Part shown: positions 1 to 8,016 of the stretch, in pieces | Numbering within the stretch: position 1 is the stretch's first letter | How the letters are laid out: every line of letters begins with the position of its first letter | The notes under the pieces: model-generated | Database searches by the model: none | The model's input: the letters and a program-made list of their open reading frames with translations, nothing else | Told to the model about the DNA's origin: nothing | Assembly: GCA_964636945.1 (NCBI GenBank) | Contig: CAZWVH010000022.1 | Span: 1 to 41,667, forward strand | Source: CAZADA01 sp964636945 | GTDB taxonomy: Bacteria; Pseudomonadota; Alphaproteobacteria; Caulobacterales; Maricaulaceae | Direction of reading: 5' to 3' | DNA length: 41,667 nt | Translations under genes and position numbers: made by a program

Positions 1-332
1 AGATGTTTTACGTTCAGCTGGAGTTGGTTGTGGGGCCGCTCCAATTGAATAGACTTTGTTGGTTAACTGTGACAGTCCACCAATTCCCTCCTGAGCCAAT
101 TTGCCGGGGTCGCGGGCGTCTGTGACGCTATTTGAATGAGTGTCCCGTGGTCACCGTCAGGCGCAGTGCAGACAGCATTCCTGAACCTTTTTGCCGGAGC
201 CGCATTGGCGTGAACGGGGAGTTTAAGACGCCGCCAATTCCTTTGCACCGATGACCTTTAAGGCGGCCCACTCGACAGCCTTAACCTGACAACCTGAGCC
301 AACCCTGAACCGCCACGCCAACCAAGGTTGCC
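1..332. other. Non-coding or unassigned left edge
   Basis: I see no convincing gene in this stretch. One short minus-strand open frame of 61 codons (63-248) has no recognisable domain, and its composition does not resemble the proteins next door. The motif TTTGCCGG occurs twice (around 109 and 200), but the flanks do not align. The acyl-CoA dehydrogenase gene ends at 333, so this is downstream of it and probably a 3' untranslated or intergenic region. Confidence 0.5.
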
Positions 333-1478
333 TCACCGCCCCAGCATTTCGCGGGCGATGATCACGCGCATGATCTCGTTCGCGCCCTCCAAGATCCGGT
401 GCACGCGCAGGTCGCGCAAAATCCGCTCCACGGGGTAATCTTTTAAATAGCCATAGCCGCCGTGCAGTTGCAGGGCCTTGTCCACGACCTGGTAGCAGGC
501 GTCGGTGGCGAAGCGCTTGGCCATGGCCGCGTGCTTGGTTTTCTCGGGGTGGCCAGCGTCCAGACTTTCCGCGGCGCGGTACACCATCAGCCGGGAGGCG
601 TCCAGATCGGTGGCCATGTCCGCCAGAGTGAATTGGGTGGCCTGGAACTTGGACAATGGCTGGCCGAATTGCTTGCGATCCTGGGTGTAGGCAATGGCCG
701 CCTCAAGCGCCGCTTGCGCCCCGCCAAGCGAGCAGGCGGCGATGTTGATCCGCCCGCCATCAAGGCCGGCCATGGCGAATTTAAAGCCGAGGCCTTCCTC
801 CCCGCCCAGCAGGTTTTTCGCCGGCACGCGGCAGTCTTCAAGGATGACCTGGGCGGTGGGTTGGGAGTTCCAGCCCATTTTCTTTTCCTGGGCGCCAAAC
901 GACAATCCCGGAGCGCCGCCCTCAACAATGAACGCCGACACGCCCTTGGGTCCCGCTTCGCCGGTGCGCGCCAGCACGATGAACAAGTCGCTGTCGCCGC
1001 CACCGCCAGAGATGAACGCCTTGGTGCCGTTGAGCACATAGTCATCGCCATCGCGCACGGCCTTGGTGGACAAGCTGGCCGCGTCCGAGCCCGCGCCCGG
1101 TTCAGTGAGACAATACGAGCCCAGCACCTGCATGGCCGCCAATTGGGGGATCCAGGTTGCGCGTTGTTCCTCTGTGCCGAAGCTATCGACCATCCAGGTG
1201 ACCATGTTGTGGATGGACAGATACGCCGCCGTCGACACGCATCCGCGTGAGAGCGCTTCGAAGATCAACGCCGCGTCCTTGCGGGTCAGGTCCGAGCCGC
1301 CATGTTCCTCACGCGTGTAAATCGCGGCGAAGCCCAGCGAGGCCAGCTCGCGCAGCACATCGACGGGAAAGTGCTTGTCCTCGTCCCATTTGGCGGCGTT
1401 GGGCGCAAGATGGTCGTCAGCAAAGCGCGCGGCGGTGTCGAGCAGCAATTCTTGTTCGTCAGTGAGATCGAGGGGCAT
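333..1478 (-). CDS. Isobutyryl-CoA dehydrogenase-like acyl-CoA dehydrogenase
   Basis: FAD-dependent acyl-CoA dehydrogenase of 381 residues, the usual family length. It would oxidise a short branched acyl-CoA, passing electrons to ETF, in the cytoplasm. Visible landmarks are the FAD/substrate segment YCLTEPGAGSDAASL, the segment GWNSQPTAQVI, KQFGQPLSKFQATQFTLADM, LQLHGGYGYLKDYPVERILRD, and near the C-terminus ILEGANEIMR, whose Glu (about 364) is at the usual catalytic-base position. The pattern is much closer to mammalian ACAD8 (isobutyryl-CoA dehydrogenase, valine breakdown) than to short- or medium-chain enzymes. The open frame continues 40 codons upstream, but the extension is not family-like, and AAAGGG lies 6 bases before the ATG at 1478. 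An ATG at 1484 is the alternative start. It is divergent from the DUF2157 gene. Substrate is inferred; the family call is firm. Confidence 0.9.
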   Translation of the reverse strand: MPLDLTDEQELLLDTAARFADDHLAPNAAKWDEDKHFPVDVLRELASLGFAAIYTREEHGGSDLTRKDAALIFEALSRGCVSTAAYLSIHNMVTWMVDSFGTEEQRATWIPQLAAMQVLGSYCLTEPGAGSDAASLSTKAVRDGDDYVLNGTKAFISGGGGDSDLFIVLARTGEAGPKGVSAFIVEGGAPGLSFGAQEKKMGWNSQPTAQVILEDCRVPAKNLLGGEEGLGFKFAMAGLDGGRINIAACSLGGAQAALEAAIAYTQDRKQFGQPLSKFQATQFTLADMATDLDASRLMVYRAAESLDAGHPEKTKHAAMAKRFATDACYQVVDKALQLHGGYGYLKDYPVERILRDLRVHRILEGANEIMRVIIAREMLGR

Positions 1479-1655
1479 CGCCATCCCTTTCGCGTTCTTG
1501 TTCTTGGACTGGATGTTGGACGCATATGTCTCATAACAAGGCCTGAAGAGCAAAACGCTTCGGTCCAAAGGGCGGTTAGGGGAAAGATTGTTTTTCATGG
1601 CGCTTTGCCGGACCCCGCGAACCGGCTATGACGTGGAGGAAATTGGGAGGCGGCC

Positions 1656-2783
1656 GTGATTGGCGGTTATGCGAAGCGCTTAGAGGCGGATCTGTCACGC
1701 TGGGTCGACCAAGACCTCGTGTCCGAGGCATCGGCGAAAACCATGCTTGCTGACGCGCGCACTCGCCACGAGAGCTCCACGCCAATCCTGCCCATCCTGG
1801 CGGGTTTGGCCGTGACGCTGGGCATTCTGACCGTCATTGCCGCCAATTGGAGTGTTTTGAGCGGGGTAGCACGGCTTGCCATTTTTACCGTGCTGTTCGC
1901 CTTGGCCCTTTTGTCTGCTGGCGAGTTGCGCCATCGCCGCATGGAATTGGCGTCGAACATCGCGGCCGCGATCGGCGCGGCGTTGTTTGGCGGCGGGCTT
2001 GTGGTCGTGGGCCAGCTTTATCACGTGGGCGCATCGGTCTCCGCGTTTTTCTCGGTCTGGACACTGGGCGCGCTTGGCGTCGCGTTTGCTTTGCGCTCGC
2101 CCTTGGCGGCGGCGCTGACGGCGGGCATCGCGGTGGCATGGATTTTCGCCCATGAAAGCGAATCCTCGCCATTGTCGGCATTGGCTTGGCCGCCCTTCTG
2201 GGCATTTGGGGTGCTCATTGCGCTTGGCGCGGCGTGCTGGCTGTGGCGCACGCTGGGGCTTGTGCATATAGCCGCGATTGCCGCCATCATTTGGCTTAGC
2301 CTGTTTGTCGGCAAAGTCTTCGATCTGAGCTTCTCGAACGACTCCGTGGCCGTACTGGCCGTGTTTTGGGCGTTTGCGGCGGCGGGACTTGAAACGCTTG
2401 TCCGGCTAAAGGATATTTGGGCCGTGCGCACACTGTCCGGCTGGGCGACCTGGATGGCGGTCTGGGCGTTTGTGGCCTACCTCATCTCAGAGCGATTTGG
2501 TGTTTATGGCGATACCTCGATCGCCGCGACCATCTCTTTGTCCGTGTTTGGTTTTGGCGTGTTCGCCGCACTCACCGCGTACGGCTCAGCGCCTGGCCGG
2601 CGGTGGCTGCGCGGTGCGGGCGTGGCCGGGTTTATCGGCACGGCTGTGGTGGTGTTCACGCTTGCTGACAATTTGCTCGCTGCGGGTGTCACCATGATCG
2701 TTGTGGGCGCAGCACTCATCGCGCTGATCGTCGTCACCAACCGCATGCTGAAATCTGCACAATCGGCGGAGGCCTCAGCATGA
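1656..2783 (+). CDS. DUF2157 multi-pass membrane protein
   Basis: Integral membrane protein of 375 residues. A soluble N-terminal segment of about 45 residues (RLEADLSRWVDQDLVSEASA) is followed by roughly ten hydrophobic helices. This is the arrangement of DUF2157 (PF09925), a family without an assigned function. The start is a GTG at 1656 preceded by GGGAGG at 5-base spacing; an in-frame ATG at 1671 is less well placed. The gene overlaps the next by four bases (ATGA), so the two are translationally coupled. DUF2157 genes are commonly followed by GDYXXLXY-family genes, which supports both calls. The protein sits in the inner membrane and its function is unknown. Confidence 0.85.
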   Translation: MIGGYAKRLEADLSRWVDQDLVSEASAKTMLADARTRHESSTPILPILAGLAVTLGILTVIAANWSVLSGVARLAIFTVLFALALLSAGELRHRRMELASNIAAAIGAALFGGGLVVVGQLYHVGASVSAFFSVWTLGALGVAFALRSPLAAALTAGIAVAWIFAHESESSPLSALAWPPFWAFGVLIALGAACWLWRTLGLVHIAAIAAIIWLSLFVGKVFDLSFSNDSVAVLAVFWAFAAAGLETLVRLKDIWAVRTLSGWATWMAVWAFVAYLISERFGVYGDTSIAATISLSVFGFGVFAALTAYGSAPGRRWLRGAGVAGFIGTAVVVFTLADNLLAAGVTMIVVGAALIALIVVTNRMLKSAQSAEASA

Positions 2784-3799
2784 GCCCGCCCACTTGGCTG
2801 TCGTCTGTGCAAGGCGCGTTTCGCTTGCGAGCGCTGGTGATCCTTGTCATCCTGCTCGGTGTGATAGGGCTTAACGCATTCACCAATGAACGCGCACGCT
2901 CCACTGGCCAGGAGATCACGCTCAAAACCGCGCCCATCGATCCGCGCGATGTGTTTTTCGGCCACTACGCCACTTTGGGGTATGACATCGCACCCCGCTG
3001 GGGCTCGCCAAGACTCGAATCATTCGCAGACGACACGTTTGACGGACTGTTTGAGACCGACCCCATTAGCGGCATCGCCACTGGTCTGGTGCGTTCAGTA
3101 TCGGGCGTGGATATGAACGACACCCGCGAGGTCACCATTCATATTGCCATGGTGTTGCGCGAGCCATTCCATGAGATTGCGCTGGTCTCGCGCGAAAAGG
3201 AACGCGCCGACGCCGCCGGAACACTGAGCTGGTCTGTGAATGCGGTGATCGAGCAAGACGAATTGACCGATCGCCAGAAGGCTGCGGGGGACAAACCATT
3301 TCGTATTTTTGCCCAACTGAACTTGCCAAACCGCTATTACGCCGACCCCGAGACAGCCTTGGCGCTGCAAGATCTCAACGTGGCTGCGAGGCGGGCGGAG
3401 AATGAAGAACGCGCCGATCGCAATTGTCTAGGGGATTTGCGCCGGACCGCACTGGCCGCCCGCAATGCCGAGCAACAGGCCGCCAACATTGTGACGCGCG
3501 CACGAAGCTGCGGTCCCGTGCCGGAACCGAAAGACTGGGACAATTTGGCTGATGATTACCGTGACGCGATGAACGCGCATTATGCCTGTCTGGCCGAGGC
3601 GGTTCCCGAAGTGGTCGCAGAAGCGCGCACCTGCCAAGCGCCTGACCTGGAAAATGCGCCAGAGTTCGGCGTGATTCTGAGTATCGACGAGGGGCGCAAC
3701 CCTCGGATCAAAGGTCTCTATCTGAACGGAGAGCGCTGGTATGACAGTCTCGCCGGCCCGCGCTTGGCGTTGGAGCGCGCGAGCGACGCTGAAACCTGA
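2780..3799 (+). CDS. GDYXXLXY-family membrane-anchored protein with a Cys-rich insertion
   Basis: One N-terminal membrane helix (about residues 17-35) is followed by a periplasmic or extracellular domain. Residues 61-69 read GHYATLGYD, a close match to the GDYXXLXY signature (PF14345; the Asp is His here). The family's C-terminal strand pattern is recognisable at VILSIDEGRNPRIKGLYLNGERW. Between LPNRYY (about 183-187) and that strand lie some 110 residues with four cysteines (216, 244, 270, 285). Most family members are about 180 residues long, so this looks like an inserted, possibly disulfide-bonded domain. It is coupled to the DUF2157 gene by ATGA overlap, so the two probably form a complex. 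The stop codon falls inside a 17-base tandem duplication. Function unknown. Confidence 0.8.
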   Translation: MSPPTWLSSVQGAFRLRALVILVILLGVIGLNAFTNERARSTGQEITLKTAPIDPRDVFFGHYATLGYDIAPRWGSPRLESFADDTFDGLFETDPISGIATGLVRSVSGVDMNDTREVTIHIAMVLREPFHEIALVSREKERADAAGTLSWSVNAVIEQDELTDRQKAAGDKPFRIFAQLNLPNRYYADPETALALQDLNVAARRAENEERADRNCLGDLRRTALAARNAEQQAANIVTRARSCGPVPEPKDWDNLADDYRDAMNAHYACLAEAVPEVVAEARTCQAPDLENAPEFGVILSIDEGRNPRIKGLYLNGERWYDSLAGPRLALERASDAET

Positions 3800-3819
3800 G
3801 CGACGCTGAAACCTGAGCG
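3781..3819 (+). repeat. 17-base tandem duplication across a stop codon
   Basis: The unit GAGCGACGCTGAAACCT occurs at 3781-3797 and 3798-3814, followed by a partial third copy GAGCG. The first junction creates the TGA stop (3797-3799) of the GDYXXLXY gene. Because 17 is not a multiple of three, adding or losing one unit would change the C-terminus. Seen directly in the sequence. Confidence 0.9.
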
Positions 3820-3837
3820 GCGCCGTGACCAGAGACC

Positions 3838-3868
3838 GGGCGCAAGACTGGGCGCAAGACTGGGCGCA
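3838..3868 (+). repeat. 12-base tandem repeat
   Basis: GGGCGCAAGACT occurs twice (3838-3849 and 3850-3861), followed by a partial copy GGGCGCA. It lies 19 bases after the 17-base repeat, in the intergenic space before hemB. Seen directly; no function is apparent. Replication slippage is the likely origin. Confidence 0.85.
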
Positions 3869-3974
3869 GCTGACAATGTAAACTGGAGCCGCTGCCTGAG
3901 ACCAAGGGTTTTCACCAAAGGGCGAAGCGCATAAGCCTCACGCCATCCCAAATCCTGGGTATTGGAGAGCAAAC

Positions 3975-4973
3975 ATGCCTGCCTTTCCCGTCGCCCGCCC
4001 TCGCCGATTGCGGCGCACACCCTGGTTGCGCCGCCTGACGGCGGAAACGCGCCCCAGCGTCGACGACTTGATCTGGGCGCTGGTGGTGTCGGAAACAGCA
4101 AATCCCACCGAAGACGTGCCTGCCATGCCTGGGGTTCCCCGCCTGTCGCCGGAGGCCGCAGCTGACGCCGCCCGCCGCGCTCAAGCGCTCGGCATCCCCG
4201 CCGTCGCGCTGTTTCCGCACATCCACCCCGACCATAAGGATCAAACGGGCAGCGAGGCGGCCAACCCAGACGGACTGATCCCGACGGTTATTGCCGCAAT
4301 CAAAGATGCAGCACCGGATCTCGGCGTCATTTGTGACGCTGCGCTCGATCCCTACACTGATCATGGCCATGACGGAGTTCTGCGCGGCGATGAGATCGTC
4401 AATGACGAGACCCTCGAGCTCTTGGCCCAAGTTGCGGTGGTGCTGGCCAAGGCTGGGGCTAATGTGGTCGCACCGTCGGATATGATGGACGGGCGCGTGG
4501 GCGCCATCCGCACAGCTCTCGATCAGGCCGATTTATCCGACATACCGATACTGTCTTATGCCGCAAAGTACGCCTCGGCCTTTTATGGGCCTTACCGGGA
4601 AGCCATCGGCACCGCCACCGCGCTCAAGGGTGATAAGAAGACCTATCAAATGCACCCGCCCAACCGGGCCGAAGCGCTGCGTGAAGTGGCGCTCGATTTA
4701 GAGGAGGGTGCGGACATGGTCATGGTCAAGCCGGGCCTGGCGTATCTCGATATCATTCGGGAGATTGTCGATACGTTTGAGGTTCCGACGGTGGCCTTTC
4801 AGGTGTCAGGCGAATACGCCATGCTCACCGCCGCCGCGCAAAATGGCTGGATCGACGGTGAGCGCGCCATGATGGAAACTCTGGCTTGTTTCAAACGCGC
4901 AGGGTGTTCGGGCGTCGTGACCTATTTCGCCGACAGAATGGCTGAAGCGCTCGGGCGCGCCAACAGCCAATAA
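3975..4973 (+). CDS. hemB: Porphobilinogen synthase (delta-aminolevulinate dehydratase)
   Basis: Condenses two 5-aminolevulinate molecules to porphobilinogen in the heme/tetrapyrrole pathway; cytoplasmic; 332 residues, normal length. The two active-site lysines are visible: K198 in PILSYAAKYASAFYGP and K252 in MVMVKPGLAYLD, the latter forming the Schiff base. The metal-binding region around 121-134 reads DAALDPYTDHGHDG. The three zinc-binding cysteines of the E. coli type (DTCFCEYTSHGHCG) are replaced by Ala/Asp/Asp, so this is the zinc-independent, Mg-activated class known from pseudomonads and many alphaproteobacteria. GGAGAG lies five bases before the ATG. The N-terminus (RPRRLRRTPWLRRL) is the usual arm. 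It is transcribed alone; the tandem repeats lie just upstream. Confidence 0.97.
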   Translation: MPAFPVARPRRLRRTPWLRRLTAETRPSVDDLIWALVVSETANPTEDVPAMPGVPRLSPEAAADAARRAQALGIPAVALFPHIHPDHKDQTGSEAANPDGLIPTVIAAIKDAAPDLGVICDAALDPYTDHGHDGVLRGDEIVNDETLELLAQVAVVLAKAGANVVAPSDMMDGRVGAIRTALDQADLSDIPILSYAAKYASAFYGPYREAIGTATALKGDKKTYQMHPPNRAEALREVALDLEEGADMVMVKPGLAYLDIIREIVDTFEVPTVAFQVSGEYAMLTAAAQNGWIDGERAMMETLACFKRAGCSGVVTYFADRMAEALGRANSQ

Positions 4974-5045
4974 ATCCACTCCATCGAAAGTACTATGCTT
5001 ACACCTGCTGCATTGCTGCTTGCGTTGCGGTATCATGAGAAGAAT

Positions 5046-5060
5046 TTGAGTAGGACTCAA
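5046..5060. promoter_or_regulatory. Short perfect inverted repeat upstream of the repeat-protein gene
   Basis: TTGAGT, AGG, ACTCAA: six-base perfect arms with a three-base spacer, ending 23 bases before the ATG at 5084 and just upstream of its SD. It could be a small operator or a 5' leader hairpin. The dyad is seen directly; its role is inferred. Confidence 0.3.
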
Positions 5061-5083
5061 TACTGGCCGCAGGAGATTCACCG

Positions 5084-5992
5084 ATGGAATGGCGCGATTA
5101 TACCCAAAATGCATTGGCGATGGCGGTTTTCGCCTTGGCGCTCGCCATTGGTTACTTCGCTTTCGAATTGTCCCGATTATCGCGAAATATTCCGCAAATC
5201 CTAGCGGCTGTCGAAAGTGCGTCGGATGAGGTCGGGCCATTAGCGCAAGAGATCGCGCAAATTTCAGAAATGGTTCCACCGATTGTGGATGAAGTCACTG
5301 CAATACGAGGTCAGATTCCCGCAATCCTTGACGAAGTTGCGGCAGTTCGGGAAACGATCCCTCCAGTTCTTGCTGAAGTTGCTGAAACTCGCAAAGTCAT
5401 CATGCCAATTATTGAAGAGGTTGAGCTCATTCGTGCCGATTTGCCTGAGATCTTAGAAACGGTGGATAATACGTCAGTCGCCGTTCGCGCCAGCGCAGAT
5501 CAAATCCAGGCAATCAATGCGATTGCCCCTTCATTCTTGGACGAAATGCGCGCCACTCGGGCCATGATTCCCGATACCCTCGATCGTGTTGATGCACTGC
5601 TGGACGAAGCCGCCACGGTTGGACGACGGACATCCGAAGGGGCGGTGACCGGCATTGTAACCGGCGTTGTGCGCACCCCGTTTGCAATCTTAGGTGGATT
5701 AACTGGCGGTGGGGACAGCGACGAGCTGGGCATGGAAGAGTTTACCGACGAGGATCGGGTGATCGCGCTTGCAGCCGCCGAAGGCATAGACGCGCAGCCG
5801 AAGGGAACACAGGTCTCATGGCGAAACCCGCAATCCGGGACCTCCGGGGTCTTCACGCTGCGCAATAAGTACACGCGAGGCGGCTTGCCCTGCGTACAAA
5901 TCCGCAATGAGGCCTGGCGCGATGGCGAACGCATCACGCGTACGTCGTTTGACGCGTGCCAACAGTCGAACGGCGAGTGGCAATTGCGATAA
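5084..5992 (+). CDS. Membrane-anchored 14-residue-repeat protein with a Rickettsia 17-kDa-antigen-like C-terminal domain
   Basis: 302 residues. A membrane helix at about 9-28 is followed by a run of degenerate 14-residue repeats from about residue 50 to 175, consensus [IV]P.[IL]LDEV...R, for example IPAILDEVAAVRET (78-91) and IPPVLAEVAETRKV (92-105). A glycine-rich segment (about 186-210: GAVTGIVTGVV, GGLTGGG) follows. The last 70 residues (SWRNPQSGTSGVFTL, CVQIRNEAWRDGERITRTSFDACQQSNGEWQL) resemble the C-terminal domain of 17-kDa surface-antigen-like envelope proteins (COG4520 type). AGGAG lies eight bases before the ATG. The topology suggests a rod projecting into the periplasm with a small terminal domain. 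Convergent with the PHB depolymerase gene. Function unknown; the domain reading is moderately sure. Confidence 0.75.
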   Translation: MEWRDYTQNALAMAVFALALAIGYFAFELSRLSRNIPQILAAVESASDEVGPLAQEIAQISEMVPPIVDEVTAIRGQIPAILDEVAAVRETIPPVLAEVAETRKVIMPIIEEVELIRADLPEILETVDNTSVAVRASADQIQAINAIAPSFLDEMRATRAMIPDTLDRVDALLDEAATVGRRTSEGAVTGIVTGVVRTPFAILGGLTGGGDSDELGMEEFTDEDRVIALAAAEGIDAQPKGTQVSWRNPQSGTSGVFTLRNKYTRGGLPCVQIRNEAWRDGERITRTSFDACQQSNGEWQLR

Positions 5993-5995
5993 CGC

Positions 5996-6022
5996 AAAAA
6001 AAATGAGGGCCCGAGGGCCCTC
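5996..6022 (-). terminator. Rho-independent terminator of the PHB depolymerase gene
   Basis: Perfect eight-base arms GAGGGCCC (6005-6012) and GGGCCCTC (6015-6022) are flanked by eight A residues at 5996-6003. Read on the minus strand this is a GC-rich hairpin followed by T8. It lies 24 bases after the depolymerase stop. The plus strand has no T-run after the hairpin, so it mainly serves the minus-strand gene. Confidence 0.85.
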
Positions 6023-6045
6023 TCCAGTTGGTGCGTAGCTTGGGG

Positions 6046-8016
6046 TTATTGTTGTGGGCAGGTCCCGACATTCCACACTTGGCCATTGTCCACGCTGAAC
6101 ACCGAATTTGTCCCCCAGGTGGACCCAGGCATGGGGTCATCGCTGCCAACGGCGAAATAATCTGGGAGAAGCGGGTTGCCGGTAGAGTACGCCCGGCCCG
6201 CCGTCTTTTGGTAGTAGTTGAAGGTGGAGAAGTCCTCGCACGTTCCGCCCGGATCACCTCCATCCCCGCCATCACCACCATCACCACCGTCGCCGCCGCC
6301 TGAGCCACCGCCCGCCGAACAGCTGACATTGGGGCCAAAGCAGGAGCCGTCTTCGTCCTCCCAACGGCATTGATCGCCTGACACGCCGCTTTCAATCAGG
6401 GTAAACGCCGCCGCGCCATATTCCAGATAGCAATTGGCGTAATTGGTATAGTCCAGCCGACCTGCTGCAATGTGCTGATCCAACGTCGCCGATTGGCCGG
6501 CATCGACCACAAAGCTGACCGCGACGCTGGAATTGAGCCCGCCCAGGTCGGTGGCCGTGACCGTGACTGAATTGCTCCCGCCAGGCAGGTTGCAGGCCTC
6601 TGCAGAGAAGGCCGCTCCAGCGACATTTGCGGTGACCGAGCCATTGGCAAAGGCTGCCACAACCGTATCGAGGTCCTGGTTTTCATCAACGACATTGCCA
6701 GAAACCGTGGCGCATTGCGCGATGACGTCCACCGCAACATTGCTCAGCGCCGGAGCGGCTGGCGGTGGCGGCGGACCGATCCGCACAGTGTCCGATACCG
6801 GGTCGCTGGCCGCGCCTTCATTGTCGGTTGCCGTCACTGTGACAAGGTAAAGATCGTTTGGCAGCGCCGCACTTTGCCCCTGATAAGCGCCCATGCCATT
6901 GCTGGCCAGCGCCACCGTCGCCACGGCGGCTCCAGACACGGCATCTTCAATTTGCGCGTTTGCGCTCACCACCGAACCATCGGCGTCGGTGATGGTCACA
7001 GCAATGCTGATCGCCCCAGAATTGTCAGCCAATACCAAGGTCTCGGCCACCGGAGCCTCGTTCCGGTCCACGCGCAAATTGTAGGTGGAGAAATATCCGC
7101 CAAGATAGGTCGCATAATTGATGCTGGCGGCGGAGATATATGACCCGCTGGCGCCCTCGCCGCCCGACCACGCATGCGGCAACCCATTCAGCCACAGTTT
7201 CGAAACGCGGCCGTCTTCCCAGAGTGTTTCCTCGGCGGTGCGTCCAGGACCTTCGGACAAGGTGGTCGAACCGGGCAATTGGTTCACGCCATAGACGTCC
7301 GCCATACCTTCGGAGTTCTGAGTATTGTAGCATTGATCAACTGTTGTGTCGGCGTCGCCGTGCGCGATCGACGCCAACTGCGTGGCCAGGAACGGCTGAT
7401 AGGTCGGCCCAGCATACTGGTTGCAACGGGCTGCGACATTGGCCGCTTCGCATGTGCCAATGGCGCCACTTGAACTGGTGCCGATGCTCGGCCCCGCGCT
7501 CGATCCGACGCCTGCGAACACATCGGGCGCCAAGCACGCCGTGGTGGCGGCGAAGGTGGCGCCTGACGAGAGGCCCGAAATGTAGACTTGGTTGGGATCG
7601 ATGGCGCGTCCGCCATCACTGCTCAGTGCATTGGCCAAATCAATCAATCGCTTGTAATCAGCCGAATTGCGCGATTTGGTCCCGGTCCAATAGCCCCAAC
7701 AGCTGAAGCCCTGCTTGTTCACAGCATCGGGTACAGCGATGACCATGCCATAGGCTTCGGCTGCGTCTTCCAGATTGGCCGTGTCATAGGCCGTGATCGC
7801 CTGCGTGCAGCCGTGCAGAACCAACAGCAAAGATTGCGACCCGTTCGGTCCGATCGGCGATGTGCTTGACGGCGTATAGATATTGACCGTGTTAAATCCG
7901 CCCAAGCTGACATTGCGCTCCCAGGACTGGGCTTGGCTGGGCGTTATGGCAAACGTAGTCGCGACCAGCATGCTGATTAAGGCGCCCATGCGAGCGCTTA
8001 GTCGTCTCCATTGCAT
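6046..8016 (-). CDS. Secreted PHB depolymerase family esterase with C-terminal binding modules
   Basis: 656 residues, extracellular. A signal peptide (MQWRRLSARMGAL...ITPSQA) is cleaved near residue 29. The alpha/beta-hydrolase catalytic domain follows, with oxyanion segment LHGCTQ (about 68-73), lipase box GLSSG with Ser150, Asp223 in HGDADTTV and His281 in GLPHAWSGG. Then come bacterial Ig-like domains (VTITDADGSVV, VTVTATDNEGAAS, VTVTATDLGGLNSS), a segment like those of known depolymerases (LDQHIAAGRLDYTNYANCYLEYG), a Gly/Asp-rich linker, and a final module (CEDFSTFNYYQKTAGRA to VGTCP) like the C-terminal domain of polyhydroxyalkanoate depolymerases. It would hydrolyse extracellular poly(3-hydroxybutyrate) or a related polyester. 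GGGGAGG sits eight bases before the ATG at 8016, so the 46-codon upstream extension is rejected. Class call firm, exact polymer inferred. Confidence 0.9.
   Translation of the reverse strand: MQWRRLSARMGALISMLVATTFAITPSQAQSWERNVSLGGFNTVNIYTPSSTSPIGPNGSQSLLLVLHGCTQAITAYDTANLEDAAEAYGMVIAVPDAVNKQGFSCWGYWTGTKSRNSADYKRLIDLANALSSDGGRAIDPNQVYISGLSSGATFAATTACLAPDVFAGVGSSAGPSIGTSSSGAIGTCEAANVAARCNQYAGPTYQPFLATQLASIAHGDADTTVDQCYNTQNSEGMADVYGVNQLPGSTTLSEGPGRTAEETLWEDGRVSKLWLNGLPHAWSGGEGASGSYISAASINYATYLGGYFSTYNLRVDRNEAPVAETLVLADNSGAISIAVTITDADGSVVSANAQIEDAVSGAAVATVALASNGMGAYQGQSAALPNDLYLVTVTATDNEGAASDPVSDTVRIGPPPPPAAPALSNVAVDVIAQCATVSGNVVDENQDLDTVVAAFANGSVTANVAGAAFSAEACNLPGGSNSVTVTATDLGGLNSSVAVSFVVDAGQSATLDQHIAAGRLDYTNYANCYLEYGAAAFTLIESGVSGDQCRWEDEDGSCFGPNVSCSAGGGSGGGDGGDGGDGGDGGDPGGTCEDFSTFNYYQKTAGRAYSTGNPLLPDYFAVGSDDPMPGSTWGTNSVFSVDNGQVWNVGTCPQQ
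6252..6300 (-). repeat. Gly-Gly-Asp codon repeat in the depolymerase linker
   Basis: Imperfect nine-base periodicity (GGT/GGC GGT/GGC GAT/GAC on the minus strand) encodes five GG-Asp units plus flanking glycines, a flexible linker before the last domain of the PHB depolymerase. Such runs are prone to slippage, and linker length probably varies between strains (inference). Confidence 0.7.

Noticed and set aside
63..248. 61-codon minus-strand frame at the left edge
   Set aside because: No SD, no family, unusual composition; could be chance.
462..1250. 262-codon plus-strand frame opposite the acyl-CoA dehydrogenase
   Set aside because: Shadow frame of a gene with conserved active-site sequence on the other strand.
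1695..2267. 190-codon minus-strand frame opposite the DUF2157 gene
   Set aside because: Arg/Gln-rich shadow of a membrane-protein gene; no start signal.
6252..6300. Possible CRISPR-like or microsatellite array
   Set aside because: The periodicity is nine bases and encodes a Gly-Gly-Asp linker; no spacers and no cas genes.
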